A stretch of DNA of 64,000 bases from Novispirillum itersonii (GCF_014205675.1 NZ_JACIIX010000008.1:124001-188000); one strand, 5' to 3'. Counted from the first letter of the stretch, positions 26,879 to 36,409 are shown. Notes: generated by a model from the letters alone, not told the origin. Translations and numbers: made by a program.

Positions 26879-27862
26879 ATGCCCGAGGATCGTGATCCGG
26901 TGGTGTGGGTGCTGTCCGATGACCGGGCCGGAAACACCAGTCAGGCGCTGGGCGTGGCCGAGGCGCTGGGCTGGGAATTCATCACCAAGGATGTCCGCTA
27001 CACCTGGGCCGGGCGGCTGCCCAACCTGCTGCGGCAGGCCTCGCTGATCGGGGTGGATGCCGCTTCCGGGGCGGCGATGGTGTCGCCGTGGCCGGATCTG
27101 GTGATTGCCGCCGGGCGGCGCACCGCCCCGGTGGCCCGCTGGATCAAGCGGCGGAATCCGTCCGCTTACCTGTGTCAGATCATGTGGCCGGGCGCGACCG
27201 GCCTGAAGGATTTTGACCTGATCGCGGTGCCGTCGCATGATCACCTGCCGGGCCTGCGCGACAATGTTATGCGCGTCACCGGGGCTCCGCATCGGGTGAC
27301 GGAAGGCCGTCTGGCGATTGAGGCCGCCCGCTGGCATGGGCGTCTGGGCAGCCTGAAGCGGCCACTGTTTGCCCTGATCGTCGGCGGATCCACCAAAAAC
27401 CGGACGTTCACCACTGAGATGGCCCGGGATCTGGGCGAACAGGTCGGGGCGATGGTGCGGGCCAACGCAGGGTCTCTGGTGGTCACCACCTCCCGCCGCA
27501 CCGGGCGCGAGGCGGAAACCGCGCTGATGGAAAGCCTGCCTGCCCCGGCCCATGTCTTCCGGTGGGGCGACAAGGGCGAGAACCCCTATTTCGGCTATCT
27601 GGCCCATGCCAGCGCGGTGATTGTCACCGGCGATTCCGTCAGCATGGTGTCGGAGGCCTGCGCGACGCAGGCCCCGGTCTATGTCTACGCGCCACCGGCC
27701 CTGATTACCCCCAAGCATGCCCGCCTGCACCAGAACCTGTATGCGCTGGGTCTGGCGGAACCGCTGTCGGGCCTGTACCGCCCGTGGGTGCATCCGCCGC
27801 TGAATGCGGCCAGCGATATCGCCGCCACCATCCGCCGGGCGTTGGTCGGGGACCGGGTATAG
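26879..27862 (+). CDS. ELM1/DUF1022-type protein (GT-B-like fold)
   Basis: A 327-residue protein of the mitochondrial fission ELM1 family, widespread in alphaproteobacteria and plants. Landmarks are WVLSDDRAGNTSQALGVAEALG, LVIAAGRRTAPVARWIKR, ALIVGGSTKNRTF and the C-terminal ADAS-type region seen here as VIVTGDSVSMVSEAC. The fold resembles nucleotide-sugar glycosyltransferases, and an envelope role is often assumed but not shown. The ATG at 26879 is the first in the conserved part. GTG codons at 26861 and 26843 and an open frame back to 26735 exist, the last overlapping the crotonase gene. A bidirectional terminator follows. Confidence 0.85.
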   Translation: MPEDRDPVVWVLSDDRAGNTSQALGVAEALGWEFITKDVRYTWAGRLPNLLRQASLIGVDAASGAAMVSPWPDLVIAAGRRTAPVARWIKRRNPSAYLCQIMWPGATGLKDFDLIAVPSHDHLPGLRDNVMRVTGAPHRVTEGRLAIEAARWHGRLGSLKRPLFALIVGGSTKNRTFTTEMARDLGEQVGAMVRANAGSLVVTTSRRTGREAETALMESLPAPAHVFRWGDKGENPYFGYLAHASAVIVTGDSVSMVSEACATQAPVYVYAPPALITPKHARLHQNLYALGLAEPLSGLYRPWVHPPLNAASDIAATIRRALVGDRV

Positions 27863-27898
27863 GATGTTTCCGCCAACGGAAGAGTGGCCGGAAGCATA

Positions 27899-27936
27899 AG
27901 AAAATCCCCCGTACCGAGGGTGACGGGGGATTTTTT
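27899..27936. terminator. Bidirectional intrinsic terminator
   Basis: AAAATCCCCCGT pairs with ACGGGGGATTTTTT around a 10-base loop between the convergent ELM1 gene and the ABC ATPase gene, with T tracts on both strands. Confidence 0.93.
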
Positions 27937-27955
27937 CCGTGCCTCAGGGCGTGGA

Positions 27956-28750
27956 TCAGCCCAGCAGCAGCTTATCGTCGTCCAGTGCTTCGTTCCGCAC
28001 CCGGGCGAACTGGTCGAGCAGGTCCTGCACGGTCAGGCCCTTACGTTTGTCCCCGGCAATGTCCAGCACGATCCGGCCTTCATGCAGCATGATGGTGCGG
28101 TCGCCATGGTCCAGCGCATGGCGCATGGAATGGGTGACCATCAGGGTGGTCAGCTTCTGGTCCCGCACGATGCGGTCGGTCAGGCCCATCACCATGGCGG
28201 CGGTCTTGGGGTCCAGCGCGGCGGTGTGTTCGTCCAGCAGCAGGATCCGTGACGGCTGGAGGGCAGCCATCAGCAGGCTGACCGACTGGCGCTGACCGCC
28301 GGAGAGCAGGCCCATCTGGGCCCCAAGGCGGTTTTCCAGCCCCAGCCCCAGATCCCGCAGGGTGTCGCGGAAGCGGTCGCGGCGTCCGGCATCCAGTGCC
28401 AGACCGAACCCCCGGCGGTTGCCGCGCCCGGCGGCAAGGGCTAGGTTTTCTTCCACCGTCATATCGCCGCAGGTTCCGGCCAGCGGGTCCTGGAACACCC
28501 GGGCGACCAGACCGGCGCGGCGGTGCGACGGCCATGCCGTCACGTCCTGCTCGTCGATGGTGATGGCCCCGCTTTCCGGCTGGTAATCCCCGGCCAGAGC
28601 ATTCAGCAGGGTGGACTTGCCGGCACCGTTGGAGCCGATGACGGTGACGAATTCCCCGGCCGGGATATCCAGCGTCACGCCGCGCAGGGCAAGGCGTTCG
28701 GTCGGGGCACCGCGGTTGAAGGTCAGATGCAGATCGGAACAGCGGATCAC
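27956..28750 (-). CDS. ABC transporter ATP-binding protein, TrpXYZ/PF04392-linked type
   Basis: A 264-residue ABC ATPase. Walker A is GSNGAGKSTLLN at about 39-50, the signature is LLSGGQRQ at about 150, Walker B is ILLLDEHTAALDP, and the switch His is in MVTHSM. The DEHTAALDP form is characteristic of ATPases that accompany PF04392 binding proteins and BPD_transp_2 permeases, a group that includes the tryptophan importer TrpXYZ. Its start overlaps the permease stop by four bases. It is last in the leftward operon of formamidase, binding protein, permease and ATPase, and is followed by a terminator. Confidence 0.93.
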   Translation of the reverse strand: MIRCSDLHLTFNRGAPTERLALRGVTLDIPAGEFVTVIGSNGAGKSTLLNALAGDYQPESGAITIDEQDVTAWPSHRRAGLVARVFQDPLAGTCGDMTVEENLALAAGRGNRRGFGLALDAGRRDRFRDTLRDLGLGLENRLGAQMGLLSGGQRQSVSLLMAALQPSRILLLDEHTAALDPKTAAMVMGLTDRIVRDQKLTTLMVTHSMRHALDHGDRTIMLHEGRIVLDIAGDKRKGLTVQDLLDQFARVRNEALDDDKLLLG

Positions 28751-29691
28751 GGCTTGTCTCCGGCGGTCGGGCTGGCGGCGGTCGGGCGGGCTGTCTGGGT
28801 CCGCTTGGCGCGGCGGCTGGCAGCTTCCCGCTTCAGGCGCGGCAGGATCAGGGCCAGACCAACCAGCAGGGCGGTCATCAGGTTAAGGTCGGAGGCGGTC
28901 AGCCCCAGCACGTCGGCATTCAGCGCAAAGCCGATGGCCAGACGGTACATCACCGATCCGGCGAGGCAGGCCAGCAGCATCCACAGCACCGACCGGGCGG
29001 GCAGCAGCGTTTCGCCGATAATGACGGCGGCCAGACCGATGACGATGGTGCCGATGCCCATGGTGGCGTCGGCAAAGCCGTTGGCCTGTGCGAACAGCGC
29101 CCCGGCCAGCGCCACCAGCCCGTTGGACAGGCCCATGCCGAGGTAGGTGGCGGCATCGGTGGAAATGCCATTGGCCCGGGCCATGCGCGGATTGCTGCCG
29201 GTGGCGCGCAGCGCCAGACCGGACTCGCTGTTCAGATACCGGGCCAGCAGCAGGGCGACCAGCACGGTGATCACCGCAAACAGGATCGGCTTCATCCAGT
29301 AATCCGGCATCCCGAAGCCCTGAAACGGCGTCAGGACGGTATCCACCATCAGCAGCGGCACGTTGGGGCCGCCCATCACCCGCAGGCTGACGGTGTACAG
29401 CGCCGTCATGGTCAGAATGCTGGCCAGCAGATGCAGGATGCCGAAGCGCAGGTTCAGCACGGCGGTCACCAGACCGGCGGCAGCCCCGGCCAGTACGGCG
29501 GCAAAGCTGGCGATAAAGGGATCAACCCCCTTGGTGATCAGGGTGGCGGCCACGGCGGCCCCCAGCGGAAAGCTGCCGTCCACGGTCAGGTCGGGGAAGT
29601 TCAGCACCCGGAAGGACAGATAGACGCCAAAGGCGACCAAAGCATAGACCAGGCCGATTTCGACCGAGCCCAGCAGGGCAATCACGGACAT
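28747..29691 (-). CDS. ABC transporter permease (BPD_transp_2), TrpXYZ-like
   Basis: A 314-residue membrane protein with about eight to nine helices. Family features are VYALVAFGVYLSFRVLNFPDLTVDGSFPLGAA near the N-terminus and LALRATGSNPRMARANGI in the cytoplasmic loop that contacts the ATPase. The start at 29691 (MSVIALLGSVEIGL) places the first helix immediately after the N-terminus; a frame to 29721 adds ten residues that overlap a terminator-like hairpin. It has a four-base overlap with the ATPase gene. The substrate is inferred from neighbours as tryptophan or a related aromatic compound. Confidence 0.92.
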   Translation of the reverse strand: MSVIALLGSVEIGLVYALVAFGVYLSFRVLNFPDLTVDGSFPLGAAVAATLITKGVDPFIASFAAVLAGAAAGLVTAVLNLRFGILHLLASILTMTALYTVSLRVMGGPNVPLLMVDTVLTPFQGFGMPDYWMKPILFAVITVLVALLLARYLNSESGLALRATGSNPRMARANGISTDAATYLGMGLSNGLVALAGALFAQANGFADATMGIGTIVIGLAAVIIGETLLPARSVLWMLLACLAGSVMYRLAIGFALNADVLGLTASDLNLMTALLVGLALILPRLKREAASRRAKRTQTARPTAASPTAGDKP

Positions 29692-29710
29692 GGGGGGTAA
29701 CTCTCGGTTC

Positions 29711-29749
29711 CGGTAAAACAACCGGCCTCCGGCGGGTGCCGGAGGCCGG
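29711..29749 (-). terminator. Intra-operon terminator/attenuator between binding protein and permease genes
   Basis: On the minus strand a perfect 12-bp stem, CCGGCCTCCGGC and GCCGGAGGCCGG with a four-base loop, is followed by TTGTTTTACC. It lies 20 bp after the binding-protein stop and 30 bp before the permease, so it should favour transcripts ending after the binding protein. Confidence 0.85.
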
Positions 29750-29768
29750 GCCTGTCAGCAGGGGATGA

Positions 29769-30740
29769 TCAGTCGATCACCTTGGTGGCACGCTTCAGCA
29801 CGGCATCGGGAATGGTGACGCCCTGCGCGGCGGCGGCCTTCTTGTTGACCGACAGCTTGGAGGAGGAGGCGGTGCGGGTGGCGATGGAACCCGGCTTTTC
29901 GCCCTTCAGCACCCGCGCCACCACGGTGGCGGTCTGAATGCCGAGGTCATGGTAATCGAAGCCGACGGCGGCGACGGCCCCGCGTTCCACGGAGTCGATG
30001 TCGGCGGCAAACACCGGGATCTTATTGTCGTTGCCGACCTTGACCACGCTTTCCAGCGCCGAGACGATGGTGTTGTCGGTCAGGGTGTAAATGGCATCGA
30101 CCTTGCCGACCAGACTCTGGGTGGCAGCCAGCACGTCGGACGACTTGTTGGCGGCGGCGGTGACGATTTCAAACCCGGCGGCCGGACCGGCCTTCTTCAG
30201 GGCGTTGATCAGCGACACGGCGTTGGATTCACCCGGATTGTACGGCACGCCGATCTTCTTGGCATTCGGCAGGAAGGCGCGGATCAGGTCCAGATGTTCG
30301 TCCAGCGGCAGCATGTCCGACAGGCCGGTGACATTGGTGCCCGACGGATCCAGCGACGGCACCAGCTTGGCGCTGACCGGGTCGGTGACGGCGGAGAAAA
30401 TCAGCGGAATGTCGCGGGTGGCGGTGGCCACGGCCTGCGCCGACGGGGTGGCGATGGCGACGATGGCGTCCGGCTTTTCGCCCACCAGCTTGCGGGCGAT
30501 CTGGGCGGCGGTGGCCGGGCTGCCCTGCGCGCTTTCGTAGGTGAACTTCACGTCGGGGAAGCCCTGCGCCTTCAGGCCTTCCTTGACGCCGTCGCGGATG
30601 GCGTTCAGGGCCGGATGTTCAACAATGGCGGTGACGGCGACGTACTTGGACTCAGCCAGCGCCGGGGTGGCGAGGACGGACGCCGACAGCAGGGCGGCGG
30701 ACAGCAGGGCGGCAGGGCGCCCGGAACGGAACATCGACAT
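29769..30740 (-). CDS. ABC transporter substrate-binding protein (PF04392, TrpX-like)
   Basis: A 323-residue periplasmic binding protein with a signal peptide ending ALA-ES (about residue 29). Family motifs include VTAIVEHPALNAIRDGVKEGL, YESAQGSPATAAQIARKLV, DAIVAIATPSAQA, NVTGLSDMLP and GVPYNPGESNAV. The Ser and Asn residues around the cleft fit amino-acid binding; homologues with this set include tryptophan-binding TrpX. GGAGG lies five bases before the ATG at 30740. It lies 122 bp downstream of the formamidase pseudogene on the same strand and directly before an attenuator hairpin. Confidence 0.92.
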   Translation of the reverse strand: MSMFRSGRPAALLSAALLSASVLATPALAESKYVAVTAIVEHPALNAIRDGVKEGLKAQGFPDVKFTYESAQGSPATAAQIARKLVGEKPDAIVAIATPSAQAVATATRDIPLIFSAVTDPVSAKLVPSLDPSGTNVTGLSDMLPLDEHLDLIRAFLPNAKKIGVPYNPGESNAVSLINALKKAGPAAGFEIVTAAANKSSDVLAATQSLVGKVDAIYTLTDNTIVSALESVVKVGNDNKIPVFAADIDSVERGAVAAVGFDYHDLGIQTATVVARVLKGEKPGSIATRTASSSKLSVNKKAAAAQGVTIPDAVLKRATKVID

Positions 30741-30862
30741 GGAGCCTCCGAAGGCAACTGCCCCGGGGTGGGGCGAAATCCAGTTGGCTGTCCGGTTGTA
30801 AAAGGTTCATCCGCCCCGGTCTACCCCGTCGTGCTATTCCCCCATGCGGCAACAGGGGGCGG

Positions 30863-31786
30863 TCACAGCGTCAGCCCCAGCAGCACGGCGGTCAGCGGGC
30901 TGTCCGGCTGTGCCAGCGGGGCAATCACGTCAAAGTGGTTGTGACCGTCAGACTCCAGCGCCAGCGCCGCCTGCCCGAACCCGGCCCACATCTGGGCCAG
31001 CAGCAGGTTCTGGCGTCTGAACTCCGGCAGTTCCGCCCCGCCACACCACGCCACCACCGGCACTTCCGGCAGCGGGGTCAGCAGGGCCGGGCTGAGGTTG
31101 CCCGCCGACTCCGGGGTCAGGCGCAGGGAATCGTTCAGCCGGGTACCCAGCAGCGGGCGCAGGTCGTGCAGGCCGCTGATCGAGACCACCCGTGACAGCC
31201 GGGCCCGTTCCCCGGCCCCCAGCGGCCCTTCGTCGCACATCATCAGGCTGACCAGATGCCCTCCGGCGGAATGGCCGGTCAGGATCAGCGGCCCGGCGAC
31301 GTCCCGCGCGGCGGTGGCGATGGCGGCGGCAATCTGGCTGGCAATCTGCTCCACCGTCACCGCCGGACACAGGTCATAGCTCGGCATCGCCACCGCCCAG
31401 CCGTGGGCCAGCGGCCCGGCGGCGAGATGGCTGGCCGTCGATTTGTCGAAGGACACTCAGTAGCCGCCATGGATGAAGACAATGAGCCCCTGCGGGGTGC
31501 CGTCCGGCAGGAACAGGTCAAACCGGTGGCGCGGGCCGGGGCCATAGGGCAGATCCAGCCGGGCCCGGTCGCCGCAGGCCCCCCGGAAGGCGGCGGCGTC
31601 GCGCGTCCAGCCTTCAAAGATCGCGGCATGGTCCGGTACGGCGGCCCGGTTGGAATAGGCGGCGTCCCAGTCGAGGACCATCGGCCAGAAAGCGCTGACG
31701 GTATAGGGCGGACGGGCGGCCTCAGGGCTGCCGGAGGTGCCCCCGCTGCCGGATTTCTTGGCGGACGCGGCGGGGGAACGGCTCAT
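30863..31786 (-). pseudogene. KynB-like alpha/beta hydrolase (formylkynurenine formamidase family) interrupted by in-frame TGA
   Basis: One continuous frame of 307 codons broken by a single TGA at 31459-31457. Before it: FDLFLPDGTPQGLIVFIHGGY. After it: VSFDKSTASHLAAGPLAHGW, SYDLCP, LTGHSAGGHLVSLM (nucleophile Ser) and SDGHNHFDVI (catalytic His). Relatives read HGGYW at this point, so TGG has become TGA, a one-base change in the oxyanion-hole loop. A GTG just after the stop could restart translation but lacks a good ribosome site and would yield only the C-terminal half. Possibilities are a recent pseudogene, a sequencing error or stop read-through. It heads the leftward operon and is divergent from the anthraniloyl-CoA operon, fitting tryptophan to kynurenine to anthranilate breakdown. 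Confidence 0.8.
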
Positions 31787-31903
31787 GGTGCAGACTCCTG
31801 ATGCGGTGGGATTTCCATCCCCTCTGTCTGGGGGCAGTCTGCCAGCAATTCAAGGGTCCGGCAATTGTGCAGGACAGGGCAGGGGCTTGGTGCGGTGCAG
31901 AAA

Positions 31904-31931
31904 TTTTAAGTTTGAAATTTTAGGCTTGAAA
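31904..31931. promoter_or_regulatory. AT-rich 14-bp direct repeat in the divergent promoter region
   Basis: TTTTAAGTTTGAAA followed directly by TTTTAGGCTTGAAA, two copies with 11 of 14 or better identity, the only AT-rich island in the 240 bp between the divergent operons. TTTGAA...CTTGAAA also forms an imperfect dyad. Candidate operator for the MarR-type regulator encoded at 35084-35557, or a promoter element. Position and composition are the only evidence. Confidence 0.45.
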
Positions 31932-32026
31932 TAGTTTCCCGGTTGCGGTGTCATCGTTGCAGAACAGATGACTGCCCAGACCCGGCCCGCCGATGGCCGC
32001 CGGGCGGGCGAGGAGCGGAGGCACCC

Positions 32027-34321
32027 ATGAAAGTAGCCTGTCTTGGCGGTGGTCCTGCCGGATTGTACTTCGCCATCAGCATGAAGCTGCGGGACCCCTC
32101 GCACGAGATTGTGGTGGTGGAGCGCAACCGCCCCTACGATACCTTCGGCTGGGGCGTGGTGCTGTCGGACGAAACCCTCGGTCATCTGGAAAAGAATGAC
32201 CGGCGCAGCGCGGAGATGATCCGCGATGCCTTCGCCTACTGGGATGATATCGCCGTCCATCACCGTGGGCAGGTGGTGCGCTCCGGCGGGCATGGGTTCT
32301 GCGGTATCGGTCGCCGGAAGCTGCTGAATGTTTTGCAGGACCGCTGCGTCGAGCTGGGGATCGAGCTGCGCTTCGAGACCGAGATCAACGGCGCCGAAGA
32401 GTTTGCCGGTTATGATCTGGTGGTGGCCTGCGACGGCATCAATTCCAGAATCCGCAGTCAGTACGCCGATGTGTTCAAACCCGATATTGAACAGCGGGCC
32501 AACAAGTACATCTGGCTGGGCACCCACCAGAAGTTTGACGACGCCTTCACCTTCATCTTCGAGGAAACCGAACACGGCTGGGTGTGGGTCCACGCCTATC
32601 AGTTTGATCCGGAGACGGCGACCTTCATCGTCGAATGTTCGGAAGCGACCTGGCGTGGTCTGGGCTTTGATCAGATGGATGGCCCGCAGACCATCGCCGC
32701 CTGCGAAAAGCTGTTTGCCAAATACCTCGGCGGTCACAGCCTGATGTCCAACGCCCGCCACCTGCGCGGCTCGGCATGGCTGAACTTCCAGCGTGTGCTG
32801 TGCGAGAAGTGGTCGCATGGCAATGTGGTGCTGATGGGCGATGCCGCCGCCACCGCCCATTTCTCCATCGGCTCCGGCTCGAAGCTGGCGGTGGAAAGTG
32901 CGATTGCGCTGGCCGACTACCTGCATTCCGAACCGACCCTTCAGGCAGCGTTTGACCGTTACGAGGCCGACCGCCGGGTTGAGGTGCTGAAGCTGCAAAG
33001 CGCGGCCCGCAACTCCACCGAATGGTTCGAGGACGTGGAACGCTACCTGCATCTGGATCCGGTGCAGTTCACCTATTCGCTGCTGACCCGGTCGCAGCGC
33101 GTCAGCCATGAAAACCTGCGCCTGCGTGATGCGGCGTGGCTGGAGGGGGCAGAAAAGTGGTTTGAGCAGCAGGCCACCGGCACCGTCCCGGCCACCGCCC
33201 GCCCGCCGATGTTCACCCCGCTGACCCTGCGTGGCGTCACCCTGCCCAACCGCATCGTGGTATCGCCGATGGCGCAGTATTCCGCCACCGATGGCCTGCC
33301 GGGTGACTGGCATTTTGTGCATTACACCAGCCGGGCGCTGGGCGGGGCCGGGCTGGTCACCACGGAAATGACCTGTATTTCCGCCGATGCCCGCATCACG
33401 CCGGGATGTACCGGTCTGTATAGCGATGCGCAGGAAGCCGGATGGGCGCGCATCGTTGACTTCATTCACGCCGAAACCCCGGCCAAGATCGCCATCCAGC
33501 TGGGGCATGCCGGGCCGAAGGGATCGACTCAACTGGGGTGGGAAACCATGGATGCGCCGCTGGCGGAGGGCAACTGGGGCCTGATTGCCCCGTCAGCCGT
33601 GGCGTGGTCGGACGGCAACCAGACCCCCCGCGCCATGACCCGCAACGATATGGACCGGGTCCGTGATGATTTTGTCGCCGCTGCCCGCCGTGCTGCCCGG
33701 GCCGGATTTGATGTGCTGGAACTGCACTACGCCCACGGCTACCTGATGTCGGCCTTCATCACCCCGCTGACCAACCGGCGGGAGGATGAATATGGCGGGT
33801 CGCTGGAAAACCGCATGCGCTTCCCGCTGGAGGTTTATCATGCGGTGCGGGCGGTGTGGCCGGATGACCGCCCGGTCAGCGTCCGCATCTCCGCCAGTGA
33901 CTGGGTCGGTGACGACGGGATCCGCCCGGAAGACGCGGTGCAGATTGCGGCGATGCTGAAAGAGGCCGGGGTGGATATCGTTGATGTCTCCGCCGGGCAG
34001 ACCAGCACCAAGGCCCGCCCGGTCTATGGCCGGATGTTCCAGACCCCCTTCGCCGACCGGGTGCGCAACGAAGCCCGGGTGGCGACCATGGCGGTCGGCA
34101 ACATCTTCGAACCCGATCATCTGAATTCCATCCTGATGGCGGGCCGTGCCGACCTGTGCTGTCTGGCCCGCCCGCATCTGGCTGATCCCTACTGGGGCCT
34201 GCATGCGGCGGTGAAGCTGGGGTACGAGGCGATGCCATGGCCGAAACAGTACCGCTCCGGGCGGGATCAGGCCTACCGGCTGGCGGCGCGCGGGCCGGAA
34301 CAGATGACCGGAAAGGTGTGA
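32027..34321 (+). CDS. Bifunctional 2-aminobenzoyl-CoA (anthraniloyl-CoA) monooxygenase/reductase
   Basis: Fused 764-residue flavoenzyme. The N-terminal half is a UbiH-type hydroxylase with [13 protein letters not shown] at the start, DGINSRIR, and [14 protein letters not shown] for FAD binding. The C-terminal half, from about residue 400 ([25 protein letters not shown]), is an old-yellow-enzyme-like FMN reductase with GHAGPKGS and [20 protein letters not shown]. This fusion is the hallmark of 2-aminobenzoyl-CoA monooxygenase/reductase (Azoarcus evansii type), which hydroxylates and dearomatises anthraniloyl-CoA; salicylyl-CoA 5-hydroxylase fusions are the nearest alternative. GGAG lies six bases before the ATG at 32027. 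It leads the rightward operon; the start is 240 bp from the divergent formamidase gene. Confidence 0.93.
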   Translation: MKVACLGGGPAGLYFAISMKLRDPSHEIVVVERNRPYDTFGWGVVLSDETLGHLEKNDRRSAEMIRDAFAYWDDIAVHHRGQVVRSGGHGFCGIGRRKLLNVLQDRCVELGIELRFETEINGAEEFAGYDLVVACDGINSRIRSQYADVFKPDIEQRANKYIWLGTHQKFDDAFTFIFEETEHGWVWVHAYQFDPETATFIVECSEATWRGLGFDQMDGPQTIAACEKLFAKYLGGHSLMSNARHLRGSAWLNFQRVLCEKWSHGNVVLMGDAAATAHFSIGSGSKLAVESAIALADYLHSEPTLQAAFDRYEADRRVEVLKLQSAARNSTEWFEDVERYLHLDPVQFTYSLLTRSQRVSHENLRLRDAAWLEGAEKWFEQQATGTVPATARPPMFTPLTLRGVTLPNRIVVSPMAQYSATDGLPGDWHFVHYTSRALGGAGLVTTEMTCISADARITPGCTGLYSDAQEAGWARIVDFIHAETPAKIAIQLGHAGPKGSTQLGWETMDAPLAEGNWGLIAPSAVAWSDGNQTPRAMTRNDMDRVRDDFVAAARRAARAGFDVLELHYAHGYLMSAFITPLTNRREDEYGGSLENRMRFPLEVYHAVRAVWPDDRPVSVRISASDWVGDDGIRPEDAVQIAAMLKEAGVDIVDVSAGQTSTKARPVYGRMFQTPFADRVRNEARVATMAVGNIFEPDHLNSILMAGRADLCCLARPHLADPYWGLHAAVKLGYEAMPWPKQYRSGRDQAYRLAARGPEQMTGKV

Positions 34322-34325
34322 TGTG

Positions 34326-35087
34326 ATGACGGGTCTGGCCGGAAAACATGCGGTGGTGACCGGTGGCGGCACCGGTGTCGGGGCGGCGATTGCCCGGGCG
34401 CTGGTGGCGGCCGGGGCCACTGTCACCGTCACCGGGCGGCGGGAACAGCCGCTGCGCGCTCTGGCGGCAACCGTTCCCGGCCTCGACTGGGTCAGTGCCG
34501 ACAGCACCGATGAGGCGGCGGTGGAGGCCCTGTTTGCCACCGTCCGCCAGCGCCATGGCCGGGCCGATATTGTGGTGGCCAATGCCGGGGCGGCGGAAAG
34601 CCGCCCGTTCGGCAAGACCTCGCTGGATCTGTGGACCCGGATGCTGACCGTCAACCTGACCGGCAGCTTCCTGACCTGCCGCGCCGCCCTGCCGGATATG
34701 CAGGCGGCGGGCTGGGGGCGGCTGGTGATGGTGGCCTCCACTGCCGGGCTGAAGGGCTATCCCTATGTCAGCGCCTATGTCGCCGCCAAACACGGCGTGG
34801 TCGGCCTGACCCGGGCGCTGGCGCAGGAAACCGTGCGCAGCGGTGTCACCGTCAATGCCGTCTGTCCCGGCTTTACCGAAACCCCGCTGCTGGCCGAGGC
34901 GGTGCAGACCATTGTCAGAAAAACCGGGCGGACCGAGGCGGACGCCCGGGCCGAACTGGCCGCCAGCAACCCGATGGGCCGCTTTGTGCAGCCGGAGGAA
35001 GTGGCCGCCACCGTGCTGTGGCTGTGCAGCGACGGGGCGGCTGCCGTCACCGGACAGGCGCTGTCGGTGTCAGGAGGCGAGATATGA
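34326..35087 (+). CDS. Short-chain dehydrogenase/reductase
   Basis: A 253-residue classical SDR. The cofactor loop is TGGGTGVG, then NAGAAE, and the active site is S-x-n-YVAAK (in STAGLKGYPYVSAYVAAKHG). VNAVCPGFTETPL and the terminal SGGEI are typical of FabG-like enzymes. In context it probably oxidises or reduces a hydroxy/oxo-acyl-CoA intermediate after dearomatisation. The ATG at 34326 is preceded by GGAAAGG; a GTG at 34323 is possible. Only four bases separate it from the monooxygenase stop, and it overlaps the MarR gene by ATGA. Confidence 0.92.
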   Translation: MTGLAGKHAVVTGGGTGVGAAIARALVAAGATVTVTGRREQPLRALAATVPGLDWVSADSTDEAAVEALFATVRQRHGRADIVVANAGAAESRPFGKTSLDLWTRMLTVNLTGSFLTCRAALPDMQAAGWGRLVMVASTAGLKGYPYVSAYVAAKHGVVGLTRALAQETVRSGVTVNAVCPGFTETPLLAEAVQTIVRKTGRTEADARAELAASNPMGRFVQPEEVAATVLWLCSDGAAAVTGQALSVSGGEI

Positions 35088-35557
35088 GCCGGATTGAACT
35101 GTCCCCCAGCAAGCAGCGCCTGCGCTTGTGGCTGAAACTGCTGCGCCTGACGCGCGGCGTCGAGGCCGAGCTGCGGGAGCGGCTGCGGGTGAATTACGGG
35201 GCGACGCTGCCGCGGTTTGACGTGATGGCCGCGCTGTTCCGCGCCGACGAGGCCCGGGCCGACCATGGCCTGACCATGACCGAGCTGTCCCGCGCCCTGA
35301 TGGTGTCCAACGGCAATGTCACCGGCATCATTGAACGGCTGGTGGAAGACGGGTTCGTCCAGCGCCGCCCCGATGAGACCGACCGCCGCACCACGTTCGT
35401 GCAGTTGACCGAGGCCGGGAAAGCCGCCTTTCAGGACATGGCGAAGGCGCATGAGGGGTGGGTCAATGATCTGCTGTCGCCGCTGGCCCCGGCGGAGGTC
35501 GATCACCTGATCGAGGTGCTGAACGCCCACCGCGCCGCCCGCACCACCCCGGAATAA
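35084..35557 (+). CDS. MarR-family transcriptional regulator
   Basis: A 157-residue winged-helix regulator. The recognition-helix region is [24 protein letters not shown], followed by the wing [20 protein letters not shown], a textbook MarR signature. MarR proteins such as BadR control aromatic-CoA pathways and respond to ligands including aryl-CoA thioesters, so autoregulation of this operon is likely, with the promoter region at 31787-32026 as the expected target. AGGAGG precedes the start; ATGA overlap with the SDR stop. Confidence 0.93.
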   Translation: MSRIELSPSKQRLRLWLKLLRLTRGVEAELRERLRVNYGATLPRFDVMAALFRADEARADHGLTMTELSRALMVSNGNVTGIIERLVEDGFVQRRPDETDRRTTFVQLTEAGKAAFQDMAKAHEGWVNDLLSPLAPAEVDHLIEVLNAHRAARTTPE

Positions 35558-35573
35558 CCAGAGGAATGCCCCG

Positions 35574-36404
35574 ATGAGCCGTGCGACCGATTTCAACCCC
35601 GTCACCTATACCCCGGACCATTTCCGCTGGAGCTTCGGCGACGATGGCGTTGCCGTGGTGATGCTGGACCGTCCGGACCGCAAGAACCCGCTGACCTTTG
35701 AGTCCTATGCCGAGCTGCGCGATCTGTTCCGCACGCTGGTGTACGCCGATGCGGTCAAGGCGGTGGTGTTTGCCTCCAACGGCGGCAATTTCTGCTCCGG
35801 CGGCGATGTGCATGACATCATCGGCCCGCTGCTGGACCGCGACATGCGTGGCCTGCTGGAATTCACCCGCATGACCGGCGATCTGGTCAAGGCGATCCGG
35901 TCATGTCCGCAGCCGGTGATTGCGGCGGTCGATGGCATCTGCGTCGGGGCCGGGGCGATGGTGGCGCTGTTTTCTGACCTGCGGATCGGCACACCCCGCG
36001 CCAAAACCGCCTTCCTGTTCACCCGGGTCGGTCTGGCCGGCTGCGACATGGGGGCCTGCGCCATGCTGCCGCGTGTGATCGGGCAGGGCCGGGCGGCGGA
36101 ACTGCTGTACACCGGGCGGGTGATGACGGCGGCGGAAGGGGAGCACTGGGGCTTCTTCAACCGCGTGGCCGCCCCTGAAGCCCTGTTGGACGAGGCGCTG
36201 GCACTGGCCCGCAGCCTCGCCGCCGGGCCGAATTTCGGCCACATGATGACCAAGACCATGCTGAATCAGGAATGGTCGATGACGCTGGATCAGGCGATTG
36301 AGGCCGAGGCGCAGGCGCAGGCCATCTGCATGCAGACCCGTGACTTCGGCCGGGCCTATGAAGCCTTCGTCGCCAAACAGCAGCCGGTGTTCAAGGGGGA
36401 CTGA
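35574..36404 (+). CDS. Atypical crotonase-fold protein of the anthraniloyl-CoA operon
   Basis: A 276-residue enoyl-CoA hydratase superfamily member. Oxyanion-hole segments GGNFCSGGD (about 70-78) and CVGAGAM are present. Both hydratase glutamates are absent: the GGGxE position is Met129 and the QPE position is Arg151. Instead Asp158 ([16 protein letters not shown]) falls where dienoyl-CoA isomerases, MenB-type and hydrolase-type members carry a catalytic Asp. It is therefore more likely an isomerase or C-C hydrolase, perhaps for ring opening, than a hydratase. GAGGAATG precedes the ATG by a few bases; 16 bp after the MarR gene and 5 bp before the acyl-CoA dehydrogenase gene. Confidence 0.9.
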   Translation: MSRATDFNPVTYTPDHFRWSFGDDGVAVVMLDRPDRKNPLTFESYAELRDLFRTLVYADAVKAVVFASNGGNFCSGGDVHDIIGPLLDRDMRGLLEFTRMTGDLVKAIRSCPQPVIAAVDGICVGAGAMVALFSDLRIGTPRAKTAFLFTRVGLAGCDMGACAMLPRVIGQGRAAELLYTGRVMTAAEGEHWGFFNRVAAPEALLDEALALARSLAAGPNFGHMMTKTMLNQEWSMTLDQAIEAEAQAQAICMQTRDFGRAYEAFVAKQQPVFKGD

Positions 36405-36409
36405 CCGCC

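Noticed and set aside
31457-31459. Selenocysteine codon or genome-wide TGA-as-Trp recoding
   Set aside because: The family has Trp, not Cys or Sec, at this position. Many genes in the window use TGA as a genuine stop, often overlapping the next start, so recoding is not general. I see no SECIS-like stem just downstream.
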